Shown piece after piece: positions 43,593-52,219 of a stretch of 58,559 nt of DNA (position 1 is its first letter; every line of letters begins with the position of its first letter). The notes beneath the pieces were generated by a model. That model was given only the letters and a program-made list of their open reading frames with translations. It was not told the origin of the DNA and made no database searches. This stretch comes from an uncultured Desulfovibrio sp. (GTDB lineage: Bacteria; Desulfobacterota; Desulfovibrionia; Desulfovibrionales; Desulfovibrionaceae): contig NZ_CALUWO010000007.1 in NCBI RefSeq assembly GCF_944324505.1, positions 1 through 58,559 on the forward strand, given 5' to 3'. A program made the translations under genes and the position numbers.

Positions 43593-44516
43593 ATGTCACT
43601 GCTCTACTTCAAGGCTCTTTCCGATGAAACACGGCTGCGGCTCGTGCATATCCTGATGCATTACGAGCTGTCGGTCAACGAGCTGGTGCGCATTCTGGAC
43701 ATGGGGCAGTCCCGCGTCTCGCGCCACCTCAAGATTCTCACCGAGGCCGGCCTGCTGACCTTTCGTCGTGACGGCCTGTGGGTTTTCTATTCCGCCGCGG
43801 CAGCGGGCACCCCGCGCAATTTCCTGCGCGCGCTGGAACCCTTTCTGCCCGATGATGCCACCACGCATGCCGACATGGGCATGGCAGCCCACATCCTGGA
43901 AGAACGCGCCCGCAGAACGCGTCAGTTCTTCAATGCCATTGCCGAAAACTGGGACGAACTCAACCACGAGGTGCTGGGCGATTTTGACCTGCCGGCACAG
44001 GTCTGCGCCGCCCTGCCCGCAGGCTGCGGCACGGCTGTTGACCTGGGCTGCGGCACCGGCGCCGTGCTGGCCCGCATGCTGCCCCTGGCCGGAACCCTCA
44101 TCGGGGTGGACGGCTCCGCCCGCATGCTGGACATCTGCCGCCGCCGCCTGGAAGGCGAAGGCGTGCCGGAAGAGCGCTACTCCCTGCGCATCGGCGAACT
44201 GGACCACCTGCCCCTGCGGGATCATGAGGCGGACTTTGCCTGCATCAACCTTGTTCTGCACCACCTTTCCGATCCGGCTGCCGGTCTGGCGGAAGTGCGC
44301 CGCATCCTTGCGCCGCAGGGGCGCCTCTTTGTGGCGGATTTTCTGCGCCACAACGACGAGACCATGCGCACCCGCTATGGCGACCGCTGGCTGGGCTTTG
44401 ATGAGGAGCAGCTCACCGCCACCCTGCGGCACACGGGCTTCCGCCTGGTGCGCAGCACGCGGCAGGCCGTGGGGCGCCAGCTTTCCCTGCTGCTGCTGCT
44501 CGCCGAAACCTGCTGA
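43593..44516 (+). CDS. sahR: ArsR-family regulator fused to SAM-dependent methyltransferase (SahR-type)
   Basis: 307 residues. An N-terminal winged helix ([56 protein letters not shown], residues ~4-60) is joined to a Rossmann methyltransferase ([50 protein letters not shown]). Members next to ahcY are known as SahR, the repressor of the S-adenosylhomocysteine cycle in Desulfovibrio and other proteobacteria; the methyltransferase fold is thought to bind SAH/SAM. The start at 43593 gives the usual N-terminus; an upstream GTG/ATG (43551/43554) would add 13-14 residues. ahcY follows after 26 bp. Confidence 0.88.
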   Translation: MSLLYFKALSDETRLRLVHILMHYELSVNELVRILDMGQSRVSRHLKILTEAGLLTFRRDGLWVFYSAAAAGTPRNFLRALEPFLPDDATTHADMGMAAHILEERARRTRQFFNAIAENWDELNHEVLGDFDLPAQVCAALPAGCGTAVDLGCGTGAVLARMLPLAGTLIGVDGSARMLDICRRRLEGEGVPEERYSLRIGELDHLPLRDHEADFACINLVLHHLSDPAAGLAEVRRILAPQGRLFVADFLRHNDETMRTRYGDRWLGFDEEQLTATLRHTGFRLVRSTRQAVGRQLSLLLLLAETC

Positions 44517-44542
44517 AACCACTCTTTCTCTCTGGAGGAATC

Positions 44543-45964
44543 ATGACCAAAGCTCTGGACCTGTCCCTTGACTACAAAGTGGCCGACATGAGCCTTGCCG
44601 ATTTCGGCAAGAAGGAAATGCAGCTTTCCGAGCGCGAAACCCCCGGCCTCATGGAATGCATCCGCAAATATGGCGACAGCAAGCCCCTCAAGGGCCTGCG
44701 CATCACCGGCTCCCTGCACATGACCATTCAGACGGCCATGCTCATCAAGACCCTGCATGCCCTGGGCGCCGACATCCGCTGGGCCTCGTGCAATATCTTC
44801 TCCACCCAGGACCATGCCGCCGCCGCCATTGTGGAGCAGGGCCTGGCCAAGGTCTTTGCCTGGAAGGGCGAAAGCCTTGAAGACTACTGGTGGTGCACGG
44901 AAATGGCCCTCACCTGGCCCGACGGCTCCGGCCCCGACCTCATCGTGGATGACGGCGGGGACGCCACCCTGCTCATCCACAAGGGCGTGGAAGCGGAAAA
45001 CGACCCCTCCCTGCTGGAACAGAAGGCTGACAGCAAGGAATTCCAGTGCGTGCTGGACCGCCTGGCCCTGCGCCTTAAGGAAGACCCGCAGCACTGGCAC
45101 AAGGTGGCCGCGCGCGTTCGTGGCGTTTCCGAGGAAACCACCACCGGCGTGCACCGCCTCTATCAGCTGGAAGCCGAAGGCAAGCTGCTCTTCCCGGCCA
45201 TCAACGTCAACGACTCCGTAACCAAGTCCAAGTTCGACAATCTCTACGGCTGCCGCGAATCCCTGGCCGACGGCATCAAGCGCGCCACGGACATCATGAT
45301 CGCCGGCAAGGTGGTGGTGGTCTGCGGCTATGGCGACGTGGGCAAGGGCTGCGCCCAGTCCATGCGTGGCCTCGGCGCCCGCGTGCTGGTGACGGAAATC
45401 GACCCCATCTGCGCCCTGCAGGCCGCCATGGAAGGCTACGAGGTGGTGACGGTGGAAGATGCCCTGCCCATGGGCGACATCTACATCACCTGCACCGGCA
45501 ACTATCATGTCATTACCGGCAAGCACATGGAAGGCATGAAGGACGAGGCCATTGTCTGCAATATCGGCCATTTCGATAATGAAATCGACATGACCTACCT
45601 GGAAGACACCCCCGGCATCACCAAGATGAACATCAAGCCCCAGGTGGACAAGTGGACCCTGCTCTCCGGCCGCAGCATCATCGTGCTGGCCGAAGGCCGT
45701 CTGGTGAACCTGGGCTGCGCCACGGGGCATGCCAGCTTTGTCATGTCCAACAGCTTCACCAACCAGACCCTGGCCCAGATCAAGCTAGCCAGCGAAAAGC
45801 TGGAAACCAAGGTCTACACCCTGCCCAAGGAACTGGACGAGGAAGTGGCCCGCCTGCATCTGGACCGCCTGGGCGTGCACCTTACCACCCTGACCCAGGA
45901 ACAGGCCGACTACATCGGCGTCAAGGTGGAAGGCCCCTACAAGGCCGAAAACTACCGCTACTAG
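44543..45964 (+). CDS. ahcY: Adenosylhomocysteinase
   Basis: 473 residues. Substrate and NAD motifs are all present: [91 protein letters not shown] (NAD), [10 protein letters not shown] and the C-terminal [13 protein letters not shown]. It cleaves SAH to homocysteine and adenosine, keeping methylation running. Expressed with the regulator sahR, with a GGAGG ribosome site and its own terminator. Confidence 0.98.
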   Translation: MTKALDLSLDYKVADMSLADFGKKEMQLSERETPGLMECIRKYGDSKPLKGLRITGSLHMTIQTAMLIKTLHALGADIRWASCNIFSTQDHAAAAIVEQGLAKVFAWKGESLEDYWWCTEMALTWPDGSGPDLIVDDGGDATLLIHKGVEAENDPSLLEQKADSKEFQCVLDRLALRLKEDPQHWHKVAARVRGVSEETTTGVHRLYQLEAEGKLLFPAINVNDSVTKSKFDNLYGCRESLADGIKRATDIMIAGKVVVVCGYGDVGKGCAQSMRGLGARVLVTEIDPICALQAAMEGYEVVTVEDALPMGDIYITCTGNYHVITGKHMEGMKDEAIVCNIGHFDNEIDMTYLEDTPGITKMNIKPQVDKWTLLSGRSIIVLAEGRLVNLGCATGHASFVMSNSFTNQTLAQIKLASEKLETKVYTLPKELDEEVARLHLDRLGVHLTTLTQEQADYIGVKVEGPYKAENYRY

Positions 45965-46023
45965 CCGCCCTGACACCGGCTGGCGCCGGCCGGCGGCGGA
46001 CGCCGCACAGGCCGCATATCACC

Positions 46024-46063
46024 GGGAAGGCCGTCCCTGCCTGCGGGCAGGAGCGGCCTTCCC
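46024..46063 (+). terminator. Terminator after ahcY
   Basis: Stem GGGAAGGCCG/CGGCCTTCCC with an inner stem CCTGCC/GGCAGG, followed by a TTTT, 60 bp after the ahcY stop. Confidence 0.8.
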
Positions 46064-46150
46064 CGCGTTTTCGCCGTGCGGCCTCTTGCCTTGCGGCGTC
46101 CGGCATCGCACAATGGGCACGCCGGGAAAGCTCGCCGGCAGGAGAACAGC

Positions 46151-46597
46151 ATGAAGCATGACGGCACCCTCACCGTGACCAAAATCTATGAATTCGCCTA
46201 TGCCCACCGCCTGCCCGCCTACGCGGGCAAATGCGTCAACCTGCACGGGCACACCGGCAGGCTCGAGGTGGAGGTGGCCGGCAAGGACGGCCCCGCCTAT
46301 CCGGGCATCGTGGTGGACTTTCATGACCTCAAGGCCATCATGGCCGACATTGTGGCCGAGGTGGATCACACCTATCTCAATGACGTGCTCAATGCCCCCT
46401 GCTATGCCCGCTGGGCACAGAGCCATCTGGACCCCGTGCAGGACGAGAACGGCCAGGAAGTCTATGCCCCCACGGCCGAAAACATGGTCCTCTGGGTGCT
46501 GCACCGCCTGCAAACGGCCCATGTCGGCCTGGATGTGCGCCGCATCCGCTGGTGGGAATCCGGCACCTCCTATGCCGAATGGCGGGCAGGCGCATGA
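46151..46597 (+). CDS. queD: 6-carboxytetrahydropterin synthase
   Basis: 148 residues with the zinc-binding FAYAHRLPAYAGKCVNLHGHTGRLEVEV (His set), VVDFHDLKAIM, DHTYLND and APTAENMVLWVLHRL. It turns dihydroneopterin triphosphate into 6-carboxytetrahydropterin in preQ0/queuosine synthesis. Cys in the GKCVNLHGH loop is the catalytic one. Ribosome site GGAGAA; overlaps queE by ATGA. Confidence 0.95.
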   Translation: MKHDGTLTVTKIYEFAYAHRLPAYAGKCVNLHGHTGRLEVEVAGKDGPAYPGIVVDFHDLKAIMADIVAEVDHTYLNDVLNAPCYARWAQSHLDPVQDENGQEVYAPTAENMVLWVLHRLQTAHVGLDVRRIRWWESGTSYAEWRAGA

Positions 46598-47307
46598 GCG
46601 GCGCCCCCCTTGCCCTGCGGGTCATCTCCCTGTTTCTGAGCATTGACGGCGAGGTTAATGCCAGGGGCCAGGGCACGCCCTCCTTCTTCATCCGGCTGGC
46701 GGGCTGCAATCTGCGCTGCTGGCAGGATCGCGGCGGCTGCGATACCACCTATTCCTTTGGCGCCGGCACGGAAATGCCCGTGGAAAGCCTGCTGGAACGC
46801 GTCCGTATCAGCGGCTGCCCCAAGGTCACGCTCACCGGCGGCGAACCCCTGTTGCAGCGCGGCCCGGCTCTGGAAGCCCTGCTGCGGGGCCTGGCGCGGG
46901 AGGGTATCTTCATCTCCCTGGAAACCAACGGCAGCCTGCCCCCGGACTTTGCCGGCCGGGACTGTGTGGGCAGCCTTGTCTACGACTACAAGTGCCCGTC
47001 CAGCGGCTGTACGGACCGCATGCTGCCCTTTGCCCGCATGTATCAGCAGCTCGGCCCGCAGGACTTCATCAAGTTTGTCATTGCCGACGAGGCGGACTAT
47101 GCCTGCGCCCGCGCCTGCGTCCAGACGGCGCGCACCCTGGCCGTACCGCCCGGGGCCGGCCCGGTGCTGGCCTTTTCGCCCATGATTCCCGGCGGTCTGG
47201 CACCGGACGCGCTGGTGGCCCGTCTGCTGGAAGACCGCCTGTTCGAGGTGCGCCTCAACCTCCAGATACACAAGTTCATCTGGCCCGATGCCACCACGGA
47301 CATCTGA
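46594..47307 (+). CDS. queE: 7-carboxy-7-deazaguanine synthase (atypical cysteine spacing)
   Basis: 237 residues: [33 protein letters not shown] then [35 protein letters not shown] and [12 protein letters not shown]. It performs the radical SAM ring contraction from carboxytetrahydropterin. The three cluster cysteines are C-x3-C-x6-C instead of the usual C-x3-C-x2-C, a four-residue insertion. Partner to queD, with which it is co-translated. Confidence 0.9.
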   Translation: MSGAPLALRVISLFLSIDGEVNARGQGTPSFFIRLAGCNLRCWQDRGGCDTTYSFGAGTEMPVESLLERVRISGCPKVTLTGGEPLLQRGPALEALLRGLAREGIFISLETNGSLPPDFAGRDCVGSLVYDYKCPSSGCTDRMLPFARMYQQLGPQDFIKFVIADEADYACARACVQTARTLAVPPGAGPVLAFSPMIPGGLAPDALVARLLEDRLFEVRLNLQIHKFIWPDATTDI

Positions 47308-47354
47308 GCCGGCGTGCATTGCCAAGACGACGCATCTTCCCTACACTCCCCACC

Positions 47355-47834
47355 ATGAAAAAGGTCACCATCTATACCGACGGCTCCTGCCTGGGCAACC
47401 CCGGCCCCGGCGGCTGGGCCGCCATCCTGCAACTGGACGGCACGCCGCACCGCCGGGAAATGAGCGGCGGCTACGCCCTGACCACCAATAACCGCATGGA
47501 ACTGCGCGCCGTGCTCTTTGCCCTGGGGGCGCTTACCGAACCCTGCGCCGTGGACCTGCACACCGATTCCCAGTACGTCTGCCATGCCGTGGCAAAGGGC
47601 TGGCTCTGGGGCTGGAAAAAGAAAAACTGGATCAAGAGCGACAAAAAGCCCGTGAAAAACGTGGACCTCTGGCAGCAGCTGCCCCCCCTGCTGCAACGGC
47701 ATGACGTGCGCCTGCACTGGCTGCGCGGCCATGCCGGCCATCCCGAAAACGAACGCTGCGATGTCCTGGCCCGCGGCTGCGCCATCCGGCCCGGCCTGCC
47801 GGCCGATACGGGATTTCTGCCGGAAGACGCCTGA
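47355..47834 (+). CDS. rnhA: Ribonuclease HI
   Basis: 159 residues with the full catalytic set: [20 protein letters not shown] (Asp), [11 protein letters not shown] (Glu), [25 protein letters not shown] (Asp; basic protrusion) and [17 protein letters not shown] (His, Asp). It cuts RNA in RNA-DNA hybrids. It overlaps the next gene by one base. Confidence 0.96.
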   Translation: MKKVTIYTDGSCLGNPGPGGWAAILQLDGTPHRREMSGGYALTTNNRMELRAVLFALGALTEPCAVDLHTDSQYVCHAVAKGWLWGWKKKNWIKSDKKPVKNVDLWQQLPPLLQRHDVRLHWLRGHAGHPENERCDVLARGCAIRPGLPADTGFLPEDA

Positions 47835-48790
47835 TGGATGCGCTCGCCCCATTCTGGCAGGCGCTGGGCTGGCCGCTCTGCCGCCTGCTGCTGGGCCTGG
47901 CCGCCGGCCTGCTGCTGGCCAATGTGCTGGAGGCGCTGCGCTGGACGCGCCACCTGGCCCGGCTGGCGGCGCCGCTGGCCCGTGTTGCGCACCTGCGCCA
48001 AGTGGCCGGCGCCGCCTTTGCCCTGGCCTTTGTGTCCCCGGCGTCGGCCAACGGGCTGCTGGCCGACCGCTACGATGCCGGGGAACTGTCCCGGCGCGAA
48101 CTCATGCTGGCCAATCTCTTCAACAGTCTGCCGGCCTTCTTTACGCACACGCCCACCATCTTTTTCATGACCTGGCCCGTGCTGGGCTGGCCGGCCTGCA
48201 TCTACGTGGGGCTGACCCTGGTGGCGGCCCTGCTGCGCACCGCACTGACCGTGCTGGCGGCCCGCCACCTGCTGCCGCCACCGCCGCCCGCTCCGCCCCT
48301 GCCCACGGGCGCACAGCCTGCCTTTGCGCTGCGCAGCGCCCTGCACAAGGCGGGGCGGCGCTTCATGGCCCGCCTGCCCCGGCTGGTCCTGTTCACCGTG
48401 CCTGTGTACGTGATCATGTTTCTGTTGCAGCGGCAGGGCATCTTCTCCGCCGCGGAGACCTGGCTTGCCCAGCATATGGACTGGCTCTCCTTTCTCAAGC
48501 CGCAGGCCATGAGCATCATTGTGCTGCATCTGGCCGCCGAGCTGGGCGCCGCCCTGGGCGCTGCCGGCAGCCTGCTTCAGGCCGGCGGGCTGGACGCTCA
48601 CGACGTGGTGCTGGCGCTCATGGTGGGCAATATCCTGTCCACTCCCATGCGGGCCATTCGCCACCAGCTGCCGGCCTATGCGGGTTTTTTCCGGCCGGCA
48701 CTGGCCATACGGCTCATTGTGGCCAACCAGGGGCTGCGGGCCGCCAGCATGGTACTCGTGACACTGGCCTACGTCCTGTGCTATGGCTAG
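47834..48790 (+). CDS. Nucleoside-recognition/gate-domain membrane protein (SpmA/B-like)
   Basis: 318 residues with about eight hydrophobic helices in two gate-like halves: VAGAAFALAFVSPASANGLLADRYDAGELSRRELMLANLFNSLPAFFTH in the first, FLKPQAMSIIVLHLAAELGAALGAAGSLLQAGGLDAHDVVLALMVGNILSTPMRAIRHQLPAYAGFF in the second. Single-protein forms of this fold are found in archaea and sulfate reducers; some transport or gate nucleoside-like or metal substrates, but function is unproven. A proline-rich loop (LPPPPPAPPLP) joins the halves. Confidence 0.78.
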   Translation: MDALAPFWQALGWPLCRLLLGLAAGLLLANVLEALRWTRHLARLAAPLARVAHLRQVAGAAFALAFVSPASANGLLADRYDAGELSRRELMLANLFNSLPAFFTHTPTIFFMTWPVLGWPACIYVGLTLVAALLRTALTVLAARHLLPPPPPAPPLPTGAQPAFALRSALHKAGRRFMARLPRLVLFTVPVYVIMFLLQRQGIFSAAETWLAQHMDWLSFLKPQAMSIIVLHLAAELGAALGAAGSLLQAGGLDAHDVVLALMVGNILSTPMRAIRHQLPAYAGFFRPALAIRLIVANQGLRAASMVLVTLAYVLCYG

Positions 48791-48795
48791 CGTAC

Positions 48796-48979
48796 GTCGT
48801 ACTGGTCTTTTGGGGAAAATCCCCGTATGGTACCAGCGACGACAATTGATCGAACTTTCGTACCAAAATCCTGGGGATTGTCCGGCGGGACAGCTCCGGG
48901 ATATGACGCGTTACGCACCTGACCCGAACCCCGAACAAAAACCGGGCATGGCGCCCCGCCGGCAACGGGGTCCCATGCC
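48796..48979 (+). promoter_or_regulatory. Highly structured leader before the C_GCAxxG_C_C gene
   Basis: Three hairpins in the 208 nt between genes. (1) 48796-48843: GTCGT-A-CTGGT pairs with ACCAG-CG-ACGAC around an inner GGGGA/TCCCC hairpin. (2) 48879-48892: TGTCC-GGCG-GGACA. (3) 48945-48979: GGCATGG/CCATGCC stacked on CCCCG/CGGGG across a 2x2 internal loop, ending 8 nt before the ribosome site. GGTAC (48829-48833) can alternatively pair with GTACC (48860-48864), giving two exclusive folds. Looks like a cis-regulatory RNA, class unknown. Confidence 0.5.
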
Positions 48980-48998
48980 ACAAGCAGAAGGAGGCATC

Positions 48999-49499
48999 AT
49001 GCCCGTTCCCGATCTCATACCGCTCATAGGCGACGACCTTGAAGAAAAGGCCCGCCTGAACAAGGCCAGCGGCTACCGCTGCACCCAGCAGATATGCTGC
49101 ACCTTTGCCGAAAAGCTCCATGAAAACAGGGACTGGCTCCTGCGCGCCACCCTGCCCTTCGGCAGCGGCATGGGCCGCGGCAGCGTCTGCGGCTGTGTGG
49201 TGGGCGCCATCATGATTCTTGGCCTGCGCTATGCTCCCGTGGACGTGACCGACAAGGCCGCCCGCCGCGCCCTGCTCAAAAAGCAGAACCTTTTCTTCAA
49301 GCGCTTTGAAGATCGCTACGGCTCCATCCTCTGCTATGATCTCACGGCCCGTGCCCGCAAGGAATCCGGCATGGACATTCCTGCCGACGGCAGCTATTTT
49401 TCTTCTTCCTGCATTGCCCTCATTGCCGAGACGTGCAACATCCTTGACGACATCCTGCAGGAAGACCGCCCCGCCATCCTGCTGGCGGGCAATGCCTGA
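48999..49499 (+). CDS. C_GCAxxG_C_C family redox-type protein
   Basis: 166 residues: GYRCTQQICCTFAEKL, FGSGMGRGSVCGCVVGAIMILGLRY (the C-GCxxG core), ILCYDLTARARK and SYFSSSCIALIAE. The family is named for this pattern of conserved cysteines, thought to hold a metal or redox centre, and is common in anaerobes and sulfate reducers; no reaction is established. Ribosome site AAGGAGG. The next gene, 21 bp on, encodes a ThiS/MoaD-like protein, suggesting sulfur transfer or cofactor insertion. Confidence 0.82.
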   Translation: MPVPDLIPLIGDDLEEKARLNKASGYRCTQQICCTFAEKLHENRDWLLRATLPFGSGMGRGSVCGCVVGAIMILGLRYAPVDVTDKAARRALLKKQNLFFKRFEDRYGSILCYDLTARARKESGMDIPADGSYFSSSCIALIAETCNILDDILQEDRPAILLAGNA

Positions 49500-49520
49500 T
49501 AGCGGCAAACCGGAGGACGC

Positions 49521-49769
49521 ATGAGCACCCAGGAACATCCCACCATCGTCAGGCCCGACTATTGCGGCCCCCGCGTGCTTGTGCATGTGCAGCCCGGCGA
49601 GGACTGGCTTTTGCTGCCGCGCCCCAAGCTGGCCCGGCAGCTGCTGCTTGCCCTGGGCCTGGAAGAGGAATGCGCGCTTGTGGCGCGCAACGGCGAGCTG
49701 CTGACCCCCGACAGGCAGATATGGCCCGATGACCAGCTGCTGGTGCGCAAGGTGGCCTCATCGGGCTAG
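49521..49769 (+). CDS. ThiS/MoaD-like small protein
   Basis: 82 residues with a beta-grasp pattern (VRPDYCGPRVLVHVQPGEDWLLLPRPKLARQLLLALGLEEECALVARNGELLTPDRQIWPDDQLLVRKVASSG). NGELLTPDRQIWPDDQLLVRKV is the ThiS/MoaD end, but the C-terminus is ..ASSG, not the Gly-Gly needed for thiocarboxylate formation, so it may be a regulatory or sulfur-carrier variant. Co-transcribed with the cysteine-rich protein before it; GGAGG ribosome site. Confidence 0.72.
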   Translation: MSTQEHPTIVRPDYCGPRVLVHVQPGEDWLLLPRPKLARQLLLALGLEEECALVARNGELLTPDRQIWPDDQLLVRKVASSG

Positions 49770-49796
49770 GGGCTGTTGCCACACTCTGTCAGACAG

Positions 49797-49835
49797 AAGG
49801 GGACTCTCCGCCGGTGCGCGAGGGGTCCCCTTTTT
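49797..49835 (+). terminator. Terminator after the ThiS-like gene
   Basis: Stem AAGGGGAC/GTCCCCTT with a 20 nt loop and a T-run, 27 bp after the stop. Confidence 0.8.
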
Positions 49836-50025
49836 CCCGGTCCGCCGCCCGTTTCCCGCGCGCGCGCCCGTGGCAAATGCGCGGGCGTGACAGAGCATGC
49901 TGCCGTTTTTTCGCCGCCGCACCGCTGCCGGCCACCTGCGCAACAATGCGGGAAAAGACCGTCCGCCCCTCCGGGTCTCCGGCGTGCATATCGACTTTTG
50001 CGCCCGCCCGTGCTAGAGCCGGAAC

Positions 50026-50709
50026 ATGTTTGGAGCTGATTTCAATCTCGCGGAATCTGTCCGCCTGCTGACGGTAACTCTTCTGCCCATGCTGCTGGGC
50101 ATGATCCTGCATGAAGTGGCGCACGGCATGGTTGCCCGCCGCCTGGGCGACCCCACGGCCTATACCATGGGCCGACTGACGCTCAATCCCCTGCCGCATA
50201 TCGATCCGCTGGGGCTGGTCTGCTTTGTGCTGACCAGTCTGGCCGGCGGCTTCATCTTTGGCTGGGCCAAGCCGGTTCCGGTCAATCCCCGCTTTTTCCG
50301 CAAGCCCGCCCGTGACATGATGTGGGTGGCGCTGGCCGGCCCCCTGGCCAATCTGGGCCTGGCCGTGGCCTTCGGCCTGGGCATGAGCCTCTGCCTGGCC
50401 CTGTGGCCCCAGCTGCTCTACAGCCAGACGCCCACCCAGCTCTTTCTGTTTCAGATGTGCGCCCAGGGCGTGCTGGTCAATTTCTGCCTGATGTGGTTCA
50501 ACCTCATTCCCCTGCCGCCCCTGGACGGCAGCCGCGTGGTGGCAAACTTTCTGCCCTTCCGCCTGGCCATGTCCTATGCCAGGCTGGAGCGCTATGGTTT
50601 CATCCTGCTGCTGGTGCTGCTGTTCAGCGGCGTTCTGGGCCGCGTGCTCGGACCGCTGATCCGCATCAGCTATACGGCGGTGGTGGAGCTGGCCGTGGGC
50701 CTGCTGTAG
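50026..50709 (+). CDS. Site-2-protease-like membrane metalloprotease (M50)
   Basis: 227 residues, five to six hydrophobic helices. GMILHEVAHGMVARRLGDPTAYTMGRLTLNPLPHIDPLGL contains the HExxH zinc site and the conserved GR.T.NP.PH.D loop; NLIPLPPLDGSRVV provides the third (Asp) ligand in an NPxPPLDG motif. Intramembrane proteases of this short type (YwhC/Rip-like) occur in many bacteria; substrates unknown. Followed closely by trpS. Confidence 0.9.
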   Translation: MFGADFNLAESVRLLTVTLLPMLLGMILHEVAHGMVARRLGDPTAYTMGRLTLNPLPHIDPLGLVCFVLTSLAGGFIFGWAKPVPVNPRFFRKPARDMMWVALAGPLANLGLAVAFGLGMSLCLALWPQLLYSQTPTQLFLFQMCAQGVLVNFCLMWFNLIPLPPLDGSRVVANFLPFRLAMSYARLERYGFILLLVLLFSGVLGRVLGPLIRISYTAVVELAVGLL

Positions 50710-50750
50710 GCTTTTTTCTCAACCTCTCTTACGTTTGACAAGGAACACTC

Positions 50751-51737
50751 ATGAGCATGGAACGTCCGCGTACCGTATCGGGCATGCGCCCCACCGGTCC
50801 GCTGCATCTGGGTCACTACTTTGGCGTGCTGAAAAACTATGTGGCGCTGCAACATACCGAAGATGCCTTCTTTTTCGTGGCCGACTGGCACGCCCTGACC
50901 AGCGACTATGCCGACCCTTCCCGCGTGCGCGAAAACATCAATGAAATGGTCAAGGACTGGGTGGCCGCCGGTCTGGACCCCGCCCAGTGCGTCATCTTCC
51001 GCCAGTCCTCCGTCAAGGAACATGCCGAACTGTCCCTGCTGCTTTCCATGATTACGCCGGTTTCCTGGCTGGAACGCAATCCCACCTACAAGGAACAGCA
51101 ACAGCAGATCACCAACAAGGACCTGGGCAATGCGGGCTTTCTCTGCTACCCCGTGCTCATGGCCGCCGACATCCTCATGTACCGGCCGCACGGCGTGCCC
51201 GTGGGGGAAGACCAGCTGCCGCACATGGAGCTGACCCGCGAAATCGCCCGGCGCTTCAACTATCTTTACGGCGAAACCACCTTCCCGGAACCGGAAGCCA
51301 TGCTCACCCCGGCCGCCAAGTGCCCGGGCCTGGACGGGCGCAAGATGTCCAAGAGCTACAATAACGGTATCTTCCTGCGTGACACCATGGCCGACGTGGA
51401 ACCCAAGGTGAAGACCATGTTCACGGACAAGAACCGCCTGCGCAAGTCCGACCCCGGCAATCCCGACGTGTGCAACCTCTTCCCCTACCATGTGCTGCTG
51501 GCCAGCAAGGAGGAACAGGACGAAATCCGCGAAGGCTGTACCCACGCCACCATGGGCTGCGTGGAATGCAAGCAGCGCTTCCTCAAGCACATCGCCGAAT
51601 TCCTTGGCCCCCTGCAGGAACGGCGCCGGGCGCTCACCGATGCCGCCGTGCAGGACATTCTGGCTGACGGCAACGAACGCGCTCGCGCCTTTGCCCAAAC
51701 CACCATGGACATGGTGCGCCAGCGCATGGGCCTTTAG
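50751..51737 (+). CDS. trpS: Tryptophan--tRNA ligase
   Basis: 328 residues: VSGMRPTGPLHLGHYFGVLKNYV (HIGH class I motif), VGEDQLPHMELTREIARRFN, KCPGLDGRKMSKSYNNGIFL (KMSKS). VECKQRFLKHIAEFLGPLQ is the C-terminal anticodon part. Ribosome site AAGGAA. Heads the trpS-ruvX-mltG group. Confidence 0.97.
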   Translation: MSMERPRTVSGMRPTGPLHLGHYFGVLKNYVALQHTEDAFFFVADWHALTSDYADPSRVRENINEMVKDWVAAGLDPAQCVIFRQSSVKEHAELSLLLSMITPVSWLERNPTYKEQQQQITNKDLGNAGFLCYPVLMAADILMYRPHGVPVGEDQLPHMELTREIARRFNYLYGETTFPEPEAMLTPAAKCPGLDGRKMSKSYNNGIFLRDTMADVEPKVKTMFTDKNRLRKSDPGNPDVCNLFPYHVLLASKEEQDEIREGCTHATMGCVECKQRFLKHIAEFLGPLQERRRALTDAAVQDILADGNERARAFAQTTMDMVRQRMGL

Positions 51738-51743
51738 GGCCAC

Positions 51744-52181
51744 ATGAAGATTGTTGCCATTGATTACGGACTGGAGCGGACCGGGCTGGCCGCCTGCGAT
51801 GACGCGGGCGTGCTGGCCTATCCGCTGGTCACGCTGCGCCTGGCGGACTTTGCGGACCGCAAGGCGCTGCTGGACGCCCTGGCCTGCCGTGTGCGGGACG
51901 AGGGCGCCCAGGCCGTGGTCATGGGACTGCCCCTGCTGGATGACGGCACGGAAAGCCTGACCACCCGGCAGGTGCGCAACGTGGCCCAGAGGCTCAGGCG
52001 ACGCCTTGATCTGCCGTTCTACTGGATGCCGGAGCTGCTCAGCTCCGTGGAGGCAGAAATGGACCTGCGCGAGGCCGGCATGAAACGCCACCGGCGCAAG
52101 GCCGTGCTGGATCAGCAGGCAGCCGTGCGCATTCTGTCCTCCTTTCTGGCGCTGCCCCCCCGGCAACGCCAGCCCATCTGA
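51744..52181 (+). CDS. ruvX: Putative pre-16S rRNA nuclease / Holliday junction resolvase
   Basis: 145 residues with the RNase-H-like YqgF fold: IVAIDYGLERTGLAACD (Asp), AQAVVMGLPLLDDGTESLTTRQVRNVAQRLRRRLDLPFYWMPELLSSVEAEMDLRE and DQQAAVRILSSFL (C-terminal Asp). YqgF/RuvX trims 16S rRNA ends. It starts 6 bp after trpS. Confidence 0.92.
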   Translation: MKIVAIDYGLERTGLAACDDAGVLAYPLVTLRLADFADRKALLDALACRVRDEGAQAVVMGLPLLDDGTESLTTRQVRNVAQRLRRRLDLPFYWMPELLSSVEAEMDLREAGMKRHRRKAVLDQQAAVRILSSFLALPPRQRQPI

Positions 52182-52219
52182 ATCCGTCTGCCCTGTCCGC
52201 AGGAAGGAGGCCCCCCCGC

